A stretch of 48,929 bases of DNA from JAYUZR01 sp043751595 (GCA_043751595.1 JAYUZR010000030.1:1-48929); one strand, 5' to 3'; numbered from the stretch's first letter, positions 23,792 to 33,989 are shown. Numbers and translations are program-made. The notes: a model not told the origin generated them from the letters alone.

Positions 23792-26040
23792 ACGAAGGCG
23801 GACCGAGTCCTTTTGATATGACCACTCCAGAAAATAGAGGTGATGCCCTAGTACCACTTCAAGCAGAAGGTGAGGACATTTCTAGTGAAGAGCAGTCACC
23901 TCAATCAGATGGTGAGGGTCAGGCGAATCGCGTGGAGACTACGGCAATACCAGAAAGTAGGAAAGAGAAATTAAAAAGAATTTGGACAAAAGCACGAAAG
24001 GGCTTTAAAAAGCACTTTAATACAGATCCAACTAATCCTGAAGATTTAGCGCTTCTATTCAAGGATACGGAACTAGAGAAATTTCCAATTTTTAGAGATT
24101 TTACGCTTGAGCGATTATCTAAAATGGAAGTCATTCAAAAATACGCAAAATTTTACAGCCGTAAAAAAAACAGCCTCTACCGTCACAGCAGCAGGGTTAA
24201 GTTTGATGCAGATCTAGAGGGAATTGGAGTTGATCCAATAAGTGAGGGGGAAACAACTGCAAAGCCTACAAAAGGATACACGCCAGAGTTGCTAGGAAAA
24301 ATAAAGGGTAAGCACGTTTCTGTAAATGAAGATGCACTGAGCCTTATCCAAAAAATTACAAGGGATCGTTACCTAGGAAAACCTGGTCTCATCGAGAGTG
24401 CATACAGGAAAGTAACTAGTCCCTTGGGTCAGAGAGTTGCTGCAACGGCAGTATTTGGCGGGTTTTTAGGATACGAACACGCCGGTGCAGCACTGACACT
24501 GGTCCCCATTGGTGCCAATATCGCTATGGGTGGCTATGAACTACTGGCGGAAAAATTTGGCTGGATCAAAGAAACAGCAGCAGAGAAAAAAACCGGCGTC
24601 TTGGCACCTCCTGCCCATGAGGCCTTTAACGAAGATTTCCGCAGAGAACAATATCGCCTGATGCAGGATGACCTTGCGGAATGCAAGAAACTACTTGGCG
24701 ACGGTATTTTCACCCCATCCGAATATCAACTCCACGCAGCCAACGCAGCTAGGGCATATCAGAATATCCTCCATGAGACAGAAGGGTTAGCGAAAAAAGG
24801 CGGTAAGTCAAAACCACTACTGCGCCAATTTTACGACAAAGAAACTGGTGTACTTGCCACTACCCTGGTTGGCACCAGGATATTAGAAGGTCTCGTGGGA
24901 CAAGACCCTGCAACTATGGCCGCTCATACATCGGCCATGCTTTGGGGATTGGCCTTCTTGGCTGGAAAGCACTACGCTCCCCACCTTAAAGAAAAGTTCC
25001 TGGAGTGGTCTGAGGGGAAATCAACCGTTAAGGATAGTCTTATTTTTAGCGCTGGCACGGCAGCGGCAAGCCTACTTTACGGACTACATCACCAGCAGGC
25101 CCCGATGTCGGTAGAACTAGCACAACACGCCCTGGTGAGTGGAATATTTGCACTTGCTGCAGCAAGTCCTGCTGTATCAAAAACAGTAGAAGAGGCTCGC
25201 ACCCGTCTATCCAAGCTCCTTCCTGGGCTCAAGCCCGGTGGGGCCACACAGGTTCAAGATGCAACTCATAGAATTATTACTGAGACTGGCCTTCTCAAGA
25301 AAGAGGATGGCAATACTAGCGGAACAGCTCAGGGTAGGCTCTACGAAAATAAAGAAAGAAAGAAACCAGCTGAAAGAGCTATCACCGTAGACCTACCAGA
25401 TAGTCTCAATGGGCTTATTACCGAAATTGAAGCTAAGGTAACGACAGACTATCAAGTAGAAATTACAATAAACAGCATCGGAGAGGGTAAGTTGGTTATC
25501 GAGAATGAGGCATCTGGTAAGGTAGCCGCAAAGAAAGAAACGAGAAAGATTAAAAAAGAGGACATAACTAATCACACCTTCAAAAGTGATGCGAAAGCCA
25601 CTATAGAAATGGCTGGTAAAAATATTGTTTTTTACGTTAGACGATATGGTGAAGGGCTTACTTTTAATGAACCCCTTGCAGGTATCAATCCTTCCCATCA
25701 ACCTGCGCCACCCTCTATGGAAAGCAGTCCAGAAGTAGGTGGATCCGAAGAAGATTTTAGAATGTTACGCGAAGCGATTGAATCCGTACATATCGATCCA
25801 ACTCTCGAGGCGTATCTTCACCCGATTGATGTACGATCCCTTATTGTGGTTGAGCCGATTACCATTACATGGAAAGATAAGGATGGAAAAATGCATCGCT
25901 CAAAACTAGCAGCCGAAGAAGTTTTTCAGATAAAAGGCGGATCCTGTACATTTACTATATATGACGCAGGCTCAAATAATGTTGTAGGCATTGGTACATT
26001 CGAAGAAAACCCAGAAAAACTAACCATCCTACAGCCCTAG
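23788..26040 (+). CDS. Large lineage-specific membrane-associated protein
   Basis: A 750-residue protein of no recognised family. Residues 1-45 are acidic and probably disordered; 46-200 are basic and helical; three hydrophobic regions follow (about 212-252, 352-395 and 412-465), separated by charged helices; the C-terminal third (about 530-750) is soluble with mixed alpha/beta character and likely two similar small domains. Codon use is A+T-rich with AGA arginines. Coupled to the upstream small gene, and its stop shares CTAG with the convergent gene. Perhaps an envelope-associated assembly protein; that is inference. Confidence 0.65.
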   Translation: MNEGGPSPFDMTTPENRGDALVPLQAEGEDISSEEQSPQSDGEGQANRVETTAIPESRKEKLKRIWTKARKGFKKHFNTDPTNPEDLALLFKDTELEKFPIFRDFTLERLSKMEVIQKYAKFYSRKKNSLYRHSSRVKFDADLEGIGVDPISEGETTAKPTKGYTPELLGKIKGKHVSVNEDALSLIQKITRDRYLGKPGLIESAYRKVTSPLGQRVAATAVFGGFLGYEHAGAALTLVPIGANIAMGGYELLAEKFGWIKETAAEKKTGVLAPPAHEAFNEDFRREQYRLMQDDLAECKKLLGDGIFTPSEYQLHAANAARAYQNILHETEGLAKKGGKSKPLLRQFYDKETGVLATTLVGTRILEGLVGQDPATMAAHTSAMLWGLAFLAGKHYAPHLKEKFLEWSEGKSTVKDSLIFSAGTAAASLLYGLHHQQAPMSVELAQHALVSGIFALAAASPAVSKTVEEARTRLSKLLPGLKPGGATQVQDATHRIITETGLLKKEDGNTSGTAQGRLYENKERKKPAERAITVDLPDSLNGLITEIEAKVTTDYQVEITINSIGEGKLVIENEASGKVAAKKETRKIKKEDITNHTFKSDAKATIEMAGKNIVFYVRRYGEGLTFNEPLAGINPSHQPAPPSMESSPEVGGSEEDFRMLREAIESVHIDPTLEAYLHPIDVRSLIVVEPITITWKDKDGKMHRSKLAAEEVFQIKGGSCTFTIYDAGSNNVVGIGTFEENPEKLTILQP

Positions 26041-27119
26041 TAAACTTTGCCAAAGAACGTGAGCAATTTAGAGGCTACTGGCCAATTTACTTCAGGAATC
26101 CTTACTTGCTGGCTCTCAATAAACTCTTCTTTCGTATCTTTATAGGTACGCTTGGAAAGAGAGTCAATAACATACTCTGGTTCGCATTCCCCCAAGATAA
26201 ATCGAATCTCAGAATTATTACTGACAACCTCCTTAAGTGTTTTAGCAAAAAACTTTTTCTGACCAGGGGTTAGCTGTTTAAAATAAGGAAGTAACCTCTT
26301 CTCAATAGAGTCACCCGCAATGGCCTCGTAGGTAAGCTCAAGGGTGAGTGACTCAATAAGCTTCTTTTCTACCTCTGAAACTTGCAGCTCTTCGGTATTA
26401 CGATAACGCTTAATGAGCTCCTTCATATAATTAGCCTTCGATCTTTGCTGTAGGAGCATCCAGGTTCCCCAAAATATATCATCCTTTGTTAACTCCTCCT
26501 TTTTTAGAAGCGCATTAGCAATCGTGGACGCAAATTGAATTGTTTGGAGTTGCGAAATCTTTTCATACGTACATTCACCCGTGCTCAAGTGTGTCCTTAC
26601 TTGCTCGGGCAAGAAGGAGATCTTTTTTAGAAAATCAATAAGCGTAACTCGTAGTGACTCGCTAAGGGTAAAGTTCTCATAGTTATGCATTGCATACTCA
26701 TCAAGAATTGTACCCATAAGCTCGTCTATACCCGTTAGAAGGTGTTCCCTACTAGGCTCCGCAACCACACTCTCCACATATACTCGGATCATTTCCAAAT
26801 CAACAACGGTCACAAAGGCAAAAACCTTATGCCAGAGAACATCGAAAGTCTGCAGCTCAGCACTAAGAGCCGCGCCTTTTTCGCTTTCACTAGTAACCTT
26901 CTCTAGAATCAGAGAAATTGCAGTAGCAGGATCCTGTTCCTGGATTTGCTCAGCCTTCATTGCTAATTTTCGAGCACGCTTTAACTCATCAAATAACGCA
27001 GAAAGAATCTCTGGTTCGTCCCTAACCTCAGAAGGTAAACTACGAACATAGGTATATATTTGTCCATCATCGGTAGCAGGATCCTGAAGCCACGTAAGAA
27101 TTGAATTAGAAAGAGACAT
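26037..27119 (-). CDS. Hypothetical helical protein
   Basis: A 360-residue soluble, almost all-helical protein, with no signal peptide or membrane segment and no recognised motif. It is 5 nt downstream of the giant VirB6-like gene and probably shares its mRNA, which suggests a cytoplasmic partner or chaperone. Codon use matches that gene. Confidence 0.65.
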   Translation of the reverse strand: MSLSNSILTWLQDPATDDGQIYTYVRSLPSEVRDEPEILSALFDELKRARKLAMKAEQIQEQDPATAISLILEKVTSESEKGAALSAELQTFDVLWHKVFAFVTVVDLEMIRVYVESVVAEPSREHLLTGIDELMGTILDEYAMHNYENFTLSESLRVTLIDFLKKISFLPEQVRTHLSTGECTYEKISQLQTIQFASTIANALLKKEELTKDDIFWGTWMLLQQRSKANYMKELIKRYRNTEELQVSEVEKKLIESLTLELTYEAIAGDSIEKRLLPYFKQLTPGQKKFFAKTLKEVVSNNSEIRFILGECEPEYVIDSLSKRTYKDTKEEFIESQQVRIPEVNWPVASKLLTFFGKVY

Positions 27120-27124
27120 GATAG

Positions 27125-30100
27125 CTATTTATTCTTACTTGCTGCTGTTTCACCCATCCCCAAATCATCCCAAGGTGATTTATTTGCTTTGAACCAGGCA
27201 TTTCTGGCCTTTTGAGCATCGGTATTAGTTAAGGCTGCGCCCATTACGTCGAGCAGACTTGAAAGACGCCGCGCCGCTGCAGCGGCTTTAGGGTCAGAAA
27301 TACCTGCGGCGATTTCACGATCAACCATCGACTTTAATGAGCTCGCACTATCCCCATAGTATCCTGGATTTGGGCTCATTAGCTCCTTTTTTAGCAAGCT
27401 ACGCGCTGCATCTGCATCAGTCGAATTCGCAAACGATAGATCCCTCACTTTTCCACTAAGAATACTTTTAAAATGCTTGCCGAGCTCAGTGAAATGCGTA
27501 CCCTGCTCATCAATGTCCTTTGCCCTCTGTGCTACGCGAGCATCATACTCTTTAAGATCAGACTTGACTTTCTCTTTACCACTCTCAACATTAGGCATAT
27601 GCCCACCTGCGGTGTCTGCATACTTTTGAATGTCATCTACACTAGCGCCAGAATTGAGCTTAGACATCAGTCCTTGCAAGTAAGGGCGGTTAGCCGCAAG
27701 CTTACCACTATCCACGTCAGCTAGCGCCTTCCGAACATCTACAATAGCCGTAGACCTATTACCACCCTTTACATTACTAATTACGGATAAAGTTAAGGAG
27801 TGAGAATTAACTTGCTTAAAGTTATACTCTCCCAGTGCCTTATCTTTCATTTTCTCAGTAGCTTTAGAGATAGCTTGAGCAGCCCCGGCGTTTTGCAATA
27901 CTGAAGGATTATTTTGGGCGCGCGAATTCCAGTACCATCGGGTCTTATCTGCTTCAGCACTAGCAGCTGTTAACTGAGCACGCTGCTGGCTATCCATCGC
28001 CTTCTCATACAGGGTATGCATCTCCTGCACATTTGCCTGATTAGCCTTCAAGACATCCTTAAGTACTCCGGCCCATATACCTGCTCGCTCCTCTTCTGCT
28101 GCAACGAGTCCTTCCTTGGCTCGATATCCAAACGCAAGAGGACTAGTGGCCAAGAACTGATCAGCCATACCGGCACCCTCTTTTTCAAAACGATTAATGT
28201 GAGCAAGATTAGCCTTTTGATTCTTTTCCACTACTGAAAAGATTGCTTCCATGAGGGCTGGCTCGCGCGTGACAGCACTTTCAACCATATTGACTGTTTT
28301 CCCACCAAACTTCTTAGTGGCGATCCCCGCCCTTTGCAGTCCACTTTTTGGAAGTCTGTCTTGGTATTCTTTATATTTATCCTCATCAGCATAAGCATTC
28401 TTAAACCCCTGAGAATCGCCAACAAATTCCTTGTCTAGTCTCCCAGCAACAGCGTCGAGCCTGCTCTGCTCAGCAATCTTTAAGGCATCAAGTTCACCAG
28501 CCAGCCTTTTTGTTTCAGAATCAATAAAGGTGGCAGATGCGCCGGAACTGACTAAACCAGCAATATGTCCGTCATTAGCTACTACCTTCCTATCTATCCT
28601 TGCCTGAGAAGCTTGATCAAACGATTCCATAGTCTTCCTAATACCTTCCGTCTCTTTAAAGCGAGCAGTCTTTCTTTTCTTTTCAAGGTCCTCAGATTTC
28701 TTCTTACCCTTGGCGATAGTCCCCGCAGCCAAAGGAGCAAGCCACTGCGCACCAATATCCTGACGTACAGCACCATCGTGAAAATTCTTTTTGGCGTTTG
28801 TCCCGGCCGTGTCTGCCAACTTGCCCGCCTTTCTAACTGACCGGTATAGTCCACCAATTCCTACAGCATTTAACCCAGTCATTCCAATAGTGGATCCTAG
28901 TTGCCCCCACTTATCCATAACCCCCTTAAACTCACCCGCCATTTTAAACGGCTGAGTAAGAGCCATGTGCAGGAAGAAGATACCGATTGCAAAGTTAAAG
29001 AGCGTAGCAGCTCCACCCAACCCACCTGCCGCACCCCCGCTCGCCGTTTTTGTTACGTAATCTTGCGACGATCTAATAAAGATTACAGCGAAGGCAATAA
29101 GGGCAGAAGAGATAACTGGCATGAATAACCACCCCTGTGTCGTCTTCCACCAGCGCTTCCAGGCCACTGCCGCCAACGGAAAGTTCATACCCAAGAACGC
29201 AATTGGTGCGAAAGGAATAAGAACTAGGAAAACAATAAACCGAATTAAGAATAAGAACCCAACACAGATTAAGTATGTCGCCGAAACAAGTACAAGAATG
29301 GTAATGAAGAAGTCAAAAGATAACTTACTCCAGTCAAAAGTAAGGTTTGCACCAGGAACGGTATAAACATTGTCGGAAGCAGGAAGAAGCTTTTGAAAAG
29401 TCGTAACCAGGGTAGTAGTTGCGCTAGCAGTCGTCTTGGGATCAAGCGAAGCGATGATAGAGGTGGTTGCGATACGAGATATCTCGATCAGCGCCCGCAT
29501 AATAAAGTAGCTGAGATTTGCCAGAATAAAGCCAAGTACAAGGCCTGGAACAATCTTTTTTAATTGGTAGGTATTTACCTGAAGCTGCAGAATATTAGCA
29601 AGGGCAATCAGGATAAGAAAAATAACCAAAAAGATATTAATTAAATCGAGCATTCTCGAGTTAATCATTCTAATAGTGTCCGCAAAGGGAGTATCTCCGG
29701 TTAGTTGGTACTGTAGATCTCCCGAAGCAAACTTGGGCACAAGAGTCGCTAACTTAGATCCACTTGTAAGAGCAGAGGCATCAGCATCGGTCATGCCGGT
29801 AGCGGCCGCGAAAAAGCCGCCTGCCTCTTTTACAAAAGAATAGGTGACTTGAATTAAGGTAATTACTCCTCCACAAAGGCCGTTCCCGACAACATCAGAA
29901 ATCTTGGCCGGAATCCCTACGATATTTGATTTAACAATTCCACACTGACCACCTGCTGCGTTATCCAGTGCAACTGCGTTATCACTTGCAGGATCAGAAA
30001 AGTCATCTGTTTCTTTATAGGCTGCACCAAAAGAGTCTTTAGCTACTTGCTCGAGCGTAGAGGTTACCGTGCCAATTTTAATTGGAAGTTTCTTGATTTT

Positions 30101-30997
30101 TACAAACTGCGCTGCCCACCTACTTGCCATGCTATCTGTCGTTTCTCCGGAGGTAACATCTTGGGGAATGACAAAAGTATCAGCCCCTATCTGCGCAGTT
30201 ATTTGCCCTTGGGGTTTTTGAATGTCAGCTCCTACGTGAGCCCCAACATTGTTGTAAGCAACCTCTTCTCGCGTAGCGTATTCATACACAAAGGGGTACA
30301 AATAGCCCGTAACCTCAAGTCGCTTATAGCTATTACTCAATCCCCAAAGACTAGAAGCATCGTAAGTAATGGTGACATAGGCATTAGCACCAGCAACAGA
30401 CGCCTGACCAGGACGATACGTACTCGTACTTTTGACTGCAGTATGCAGTTGATCAAGAACAATTATAGAGGACTCAAATCCCCCTCTTGAGCTAGCAATA
30501 CTACTGACATCATCCTGCCACAGTGGCTTACCTGCCTCGGTAAAGACAATTTTCCCTGCATCTACCTTAAAGAATTGCTGTGCATCGGGCGCTTTAGCTA
30601 GGTCTGTATTAATTGCAGTAACCTTTCTACTAATCGCGCTCAAAAACCTCCCCATTCGAGTAAAGAGCTCGACAATGCCAATTTGATAACACTGCGCATC
30701 TCGGCGAGATCCAATATTTGGAGGAGTATCCTCATCGTCCGCAACTTCTCTAAATAGTTTTTTCGGCGGGAATCCCTGACCATTACAATCTAGATCGGTA
30801 AAGGCATTGTACTTTGGCTTTTGCTCTCCAGTTAGTAGCTGCATCGTTGTCCTGAAAGCCTTTTCTTCACTTGCAGGACGAGATGCAAGTCCGCCTAGCG
30901 CAAAAGCATTCCCTGCAGGAAGTAAGACAAAAAACAAAGACAGGGCAACAATAATACGTGCCCGAATCGTAATTACCAGCTGGTGCCTTGCCCTCAT
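27125..30997 (-). CDS. Giant VirB6/TrbL-like membrane protein
   Basis: A 1290-residue protein. A signal peptide-like segment (about 12-34) is followed by an extracytoplasmic domain to about 440 with several Cys; a block of six transmembrane helices (about 451-473, 481-505, 561-580, 582-602, 623-643, 663-683) resembles the VirB6/TrbL core of type IV secretion; and a 600-residue charged, coiled-coil-rich cytoplasmic tail completes it. WKRWWKTTQGW (612-622) sits between helices. No VirB4, VirD4 or relaxase gene is in the window, so secretion is inferred from topology only. Confidence 0.68.
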   Translation of the reverse strand: MRARHQLVITIRARIIVALSLFFVLLPAGNAFALGGLASRPASEEKAFRTTMQLLTGEQKPKYNAFTDLDCNGQGFPPKKLFREVADDEDTPPNIGSRRDAQCYQIGIVELFTRMGRFLSAISRKVTAINTDLAKAPDAQQFFKVDAGKIVFTEAGKPLWQDDVSSIASSRGGFESSIIVLDQLHTAVKSTSTYRPGQASVAGANAYVTITYDASSLWGLSNSYKRLEVTGYLYPFVYEYATREEVAYNNVGAHVGADIQKPQGQITAQIGADTFVIPQDVTSGETTDSMASRWAAQFVKIKKLPIKIGTVTSTLEQVAKDSFGAAYKETDDFSDPASDNAVALDNAAGGQCGIVKSNIVGIPAKISDVVGNGLCGGVITLIQVTYSFVKEAGGFFAAATGMTDADASALTSGSKLATLVPKFASGDLQYQLTGDTPFADTIRMINSRMLDLINIFLVIFLILIALANILQLQVNTYQLKKIVPGLVLGFILANLSYFIMRALIEISRIATTSIIASLDPKTTASATTTLVTTFQKLLPASDNVYTVPGANLTFDWSKLSFDFFITILVLVSATYLICVGFLFLIRFIVFLVLIPFAPIAFLGMNFPLAAVAWKRWWKTTQGWLFMPVISSALIAFAVIFIRSSQDYVTKTASGGAAGGLGGAATLFNFAIGIFFLHMALTQPFKMAGEFKGVMDKWGQLGSTIGMTGLNAVGIGGLYRSVRKAGKLADTAGTNAKKNFHDGAVRQDIGAQWLAPLAAGTIAKGKKKSEDLEKKRKTARFKETEGIRKTMESFDQASQARIDRKVVANDGHIAGLVSSGASATFIDSETKRLAGELDALKIAEQSRLDAVAGRLDKEFVGDSQGFKNAYADEDKYKEYQDRLPKSGLQRAGIATKKFGGKTVNMVESAVTREPALMEAIFSVVEKNQKANLAHINRFEKEGAGMADQFLATSPLAFGYRAKEGLVAAEEERAGIWAGVLKDVLKANQANVQEMHTLYEKAMDSQQRAQLTAASAEADKTRWYWNSRAQNNPSVLQNAGAAQAISKATEKMKDKALGEYNFKQVNSHSLTLSVISNVKGGNRSTAIVDVRKALADVDSGKLAANRPYLQGLMSKLNSGASVDDIQKYADTAGGHMPNVESGKEKVKSDLKEYDARVAQRAKDIDEQGTHFTELGKHFKSILSGKVRDLSFANSTDADAARSLLKKELMSPNPGYYGDSASSLKSMVDREIAAGISDPKAAAAARRLSSLLDVMGAALTNTDAQKARNAWFKANKSPWDDLGMGETAASKNK

Positions 30998-31005
30998 ATA
31001 CCCCC

Positions 31006-31011
31006 AGTATA
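31006..31011 (-). promoter_or_regulatory. -10 element of the VirB6-like gene
   Basis: TATACT on the minus strand, 8 nt before the ATG at 30997; leaderless layout. The spacer is G-rich and no -35 is evident. Confidence 0.45.
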
Positions 31012-31032
31012 CGTCCCCCCTCGCCTACCCGT

Positions 31033-31533
31033 CTACCGCAATTTCTCCAGTATTTGCGCTTGGTACTGCAGGGCCTCCGGATACGTTGGATCCAACGCCA
31101 GTGCCTCGGCCACCGCATACTGCGCATAACTCGGCTGGCCTTCTTGCAAAAGCTGCACTGCAACGGCCAAATGCTGTTTTGGGGTCTCCCCTTCTGCCGC
31201 ACGCGAAAGCAGAGCCAGCTGCTGCGAGGCACCCAAATCGGTAAATACAGTAAGACATGCGCGAGGGCTTTTGGCCGCTTGCTCGGCACAGGCCTTACGC
31301 TCTGCTACCGAAGCGCCGTACGCCTCAGCTCGGGTATATGCATGGCTTGCGTCAGCATAGTTAGCTGCTCGCAGTGCACCATCCCCCTTTTGCACAAAGC
31401 GCGGCGCTAAATATGTGCGCTCTACATAGCCACTTGCAGCGCCAAGCCCTAGCCAGAGTAACCCGCCCGTTATCAGAACCGCCGTAATCACCCGCCGAAC
31501 AGGGAGGCGATCGAGGACTACGCTTTGGGCCAC
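31033..31533 (-). CDS. Membrane-anchored TPR-like protein
   Basis: A 166-residue protein with one N-terminal transmembrane segment (about 14-35) and an Ala-rich helical domain carrying TPR-like repeats (GDGALRAANYADASHAYTRA; AQYAVAEALALDPTYPEALQ). The start is GTG at 31533, inside the 3' end of valS (16-nt overlap), which implies coupling to valS translation. A role as a scaffold at the membrane is likely; partner unknown. Confidence 0.65.
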   Translation of the reverse strand: MAQSVVLDRLPVRRVITAVLITGGLLWLGLGAASGYVERTYLAPRFVQKGDGALRAANYADASHAYTRAEAYGASVAERKACAEQAAKSPRACLTVFTDLGASQQLALLSRAAEGETPKQHLAVAVQLLQEGQPSYAQYAVAEALALDPTYPEALQYQAQILEKLR

Positions 31534-33602
31534 GCCGAAGTTGCCAGTAAGGTTTCTGGAGTCTCAGGAAGCAGCTGCCAGATAGCCTCGGTTACAAATG
31601 GCATAAAGGGATGCGCCATTTTGAGCGAGTTAAGCAAGGTCTGCCAAAGCAGGGCGCAGGTAGCGCCGTCTACTTTTCCATCGGCATCCAGCTGTTTTTT
31701 AGCCGCCTCAATGTAGACATCTGCAAACTGGTGCCAGATAAACTCGTGGATTTCTTGTAGGGCTGGCCCGTAGCGATAGGCGGCAATGTGCTGCTCAACG
31801 GTAGCGAGTGCAGCGGAGAACTGCTGAGTAATCAGCTTATCGGCATCAGTAGTGGCCACGGCAGCAGGCAGTTGTGAAGGCATGCGCTCGCCCAAGGTCA
31901 TCAATACAAAGCGGCTAATATTCCAAAGCTTGTTGGCAAAGTTGCGCCCTCCTACCATCTTCTCTTCTGGGAGCGGCATATCTGAACCTGCACTACTACC
32001 AATTACCATACCAAAGCGCAGCGCATCGGTGCCGTACTTTGCGGCAAGCTCCAGCGGAGAAACCACGTTACCCTTAGACTTGCTCATCTTTTTGCCCAGC
32101 TTGTCGTTTACCATGCCGTGGAAGTACACATTCTTAAACGGAACGGCGCCATGTACGTAGAGCCCAAACATAATCATGCGCGGCACCCACAAAAACACCA
32201 GATCGCGCCCGGTTTCCATAACCGTGCTCGGGTAGAAATCTTTGAAGTAGTCTTCGCCGGCAGACTTTAGGACAGCATACGGCCACTGCCCAGATGAGAA
32301 CCAGGTATCAAAGGTATCGGTATCATTGGCTACTTCAGGAACCTCGGGCATGGCACCCGCGATGGGAATACCCCAGGTAATTTGGCGGCTAATATTCCAA
32401 TCGCGTAAGCCCTCCAGCCAATCAATAAGAATCTTTCGGTAGTTTTCTGGATGGATTACGACATCCCCATTTTTAATTGCCTTAATTGCTTCTTGCGCTA
32501 GTGGCTTTACCTTAATAAACCACTGCGGCATCAGCATTGGCTCAATAAGCTGCTTGCTTTTGTAGCACAGGCCAACCGTATGCTTATAGTTGGGCTCGGT
32601 TTTTACAATCATACCAAGATCCTGCATCTTTTCAGCAACCTTAGTGCGGGCCTCAGCTACCTTCATGCCAGCAAACTCACCAGCAATGGGCAGTAAACGA
32701 CCATCCAAGCCTATTACTTTATTAATAGGAAGGTTGTGGCGCTTGGCGATCTCAAAATCGATGGGATCGTGAGCAGGCGTAATCGTCATAGCGCCAGTTC
32801 CAAACTCTGGCTTAATTACATCATCGGCAATAACAGTAAACTCAGCTTCTTCGCCGGTGGCCGTCATCGCCATAAAACTGGTGCCAATATACTGCTGATA
32901 GCGCTCGTCATCAGGATGCACCACAACGGTTTTATCGCCAAACTTAGTCTCTGGGCGAACGGTAGCCACGGTAATTGGCCCATACTTAATGTAATACAGG
33001 GGCTCAACCCGCTCTTCGTGCTCTACTTCAAGATCTGAATACGCAGTTTGATATTTAACGCTGTAGTTTACGATGCGCTCACCACGATAAATAAGGCCGT
33101 CGCCATACATGCGTCGGAAGGTATCGTACACCTGCTCAACCACCTTATTGTCGAGGGTAAAGCGGTTAACCGACCAATCTACCGAACTTCCCAGCGAGCG
33201 AAGTTGATTCTGAATATTGTGCTGGCTCTGCAAAGTAAAGGCCATCGTCTCGTCGTAAAACTGCTCGCGCGTCATCTTAAAACGAGATCTCCCCTCTTTT
33301 TCGAGAACTTTCTCAAATACCACCTGCGTCTCGATGCCGGCGTGGTCAGTTCCGGGAATCCAGAGGGTGCGATCGCCCAGCATGCGGTGGTAGCGAACCA
33401 AGGCATCTACCTGCGCGTGCTCAAGCGCGTGCCCTACGTGGAGGTTGCCATTGGCGTTTGCCGGAGGCATGACGACGCTGAATACTGGCTTACTAGTATC
33501 GGTGGATGGCTTGAAGGCGCCTTGCTCCTCCCAGAGCTGGTAAATGCGCTCTTCATGCTCACCCGCCACGTAGGCTTTGGGTAAGTATTCAGATGTGTTC
33601 AT
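31518..33602 (-). CDS. valS: Valyl-tRNA synthetase, short form
   Basis: A class Ia synthetase charging tRNA-Val. The HIGH signature is N-L-HVGH (55-58) and the KMSKS loop is GKKMSKSKGN (about 503). An editing (CP1) domain with ATVRPETKFGD and TPAHDPIDFEIAKRH is present, so misactivated Thr can be cleared. At 694 residues it is much shorter than E. coli ValS (951): the C-terminal coiled-coil tRNA arm is missing, and the segment between GIPI and DTWFSSGQWPY lacks the usual Cys-containing insert. The 3' end overlaps the TPR-like gene. Confidence 0.94.
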   Translation of the reverse strand: MNTSEYLPKAYVAGEHEERIYQLWEEQGAFKPSTDTSKPVFSVVMPPANANGNLHVGHALEHAQVDALVRYHRMLGDRTLWIPGTDHAGIETQVVFEKVLEKEGRSRFKMTREQFYDETMAFTLQSQHNIQNQLRSLGSSVDWSVNRFTLDNKVVEQVYDTFRRMYGDGLIYRGERIVNYSVKYQTAYSDLEVEHEERVEPLYYIKYGPITVATVRPETKFGDKTVVVHPDDERYQQYIGTSFMAMTATGEEAEFTVIADDVIKPEFGTGAMTITPAHDPIDFEIAKRHNLPINKVIGLDGRLLPIAGEFAGMKVAEARTKVAEKMQDLGMIVKTEPNYKHTVGLCYKSKQLIEPMLMPQWFIKVKPLAQEAIKAIKNGDVVIHPENYRKILIDWLEGLRDWNISRQITWGIPIAGAMPEVPEVANDTDTFDTWFSSGQWPYAVLKSAGEDYFKDFYPSTVMETGRDLVFLWVPRMIMFGLYVHGAVPFKNVYFHGMVNDKLGKKMSKSKGNVVSPLELAAKYGTDALRFGMVIGSSAGSDMPLPEEKMVGGRNFANKLWNISRFVLMTLGERMPSQLPAAVATTDADKLITQQFSAALATVEQHIAAYRYGPALQEIHEFIWHQFADVYIEAAKKQLDADGKVDGATCALLWQTLLNSLKMAHPFMPFVTEAIWQLLPETPETLLATSAWPKA

Positions 33603-33710
33603 AGTACAAGCACCTTAGCAAAAGAGTGGAAGCAAGACTATCTCTAGGGAGGCGTGCAAGTGCTGATATAGGATTTTTTCATTTTTCTGGTATTACAGGT
33701 GGTAATCGGA

Positions 33711-33726
33711 CCGCGCCAAGGCGCGG
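33711..33726 (+). promoter_or_regulatory. Leader hairpin before the 33750 gene
   Basis: CCGCGC-CAAG-GCGCGG, with one more possible pair, lies 11 nt upstream of a strong SD (AAGGAGG, 33738-33744). It could modulate translation of the downstream gene. Confidence 0.4.
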
Positions 33727-33749
33727 ACGGGAATCTCAAGGAGGAAGGT

Positions 33750-33980
33750 ATGAAGACTTTAGTAAGACCAGGGAAGGGCCAGACCCTGACCCCAGTTCAG
33801 AGCACCATTTTAGGGGTGCTAACGACAGCACCCCAGACATGGAAGCAAGTCAGCGACGCGCTCTACAAGGCACATGGGAGCCCGGCGCTTATGGTCAGAG
33901 AAACTGACGCCGCAGAGCTCCCAGCGGGGAAGGTCGTCATTGGTGCGGCCGGTGGCCAGAAAACCTACCGTCTCGCGTAG
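33750..33980 (+). CDS. Small wHTH-like protein
   Basis: A 76-residue basic protein. Residues about 14-45 (TPVQSTILGVLTTAPQTWKQ and onward) read like a helix-turn-helix and the end (KVVIGAAGGQKTYRLA) like a beta wing, so a small winged-helix DNA-binding protein is plausible. Start at 33750 is fixed by AAGGAGG five bases upstream; the earlier in-frame start at 33699 has no SD and precedes the hairpin. It is followed by its own strong terminator, then thyX. Codon use is G+C-rich compared with most of the window. Confidence 0.6.
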   Translation: MKTLVRPGKGQTLTPVQSTILGVLTTAPQTWKQVSDALYKAHGSPALMVRETDAAELPAGKVVIGAAGGQKTYRLA

Positions 33981-33989
33981 GCAAAAAGA

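Noticed and set aside
27473..30490. Several plus-strand ORFs of 60-150 codons inside the VirB6-like gene
   Set aside because: They are antisense shadows with no domain features, promoters or SD sites.
33603..33749. T-box leader for valS
   Set aside because: The stretch before the valS ATG is too short, with no AGGGTGG-type box or specifier stem on the minus strand.
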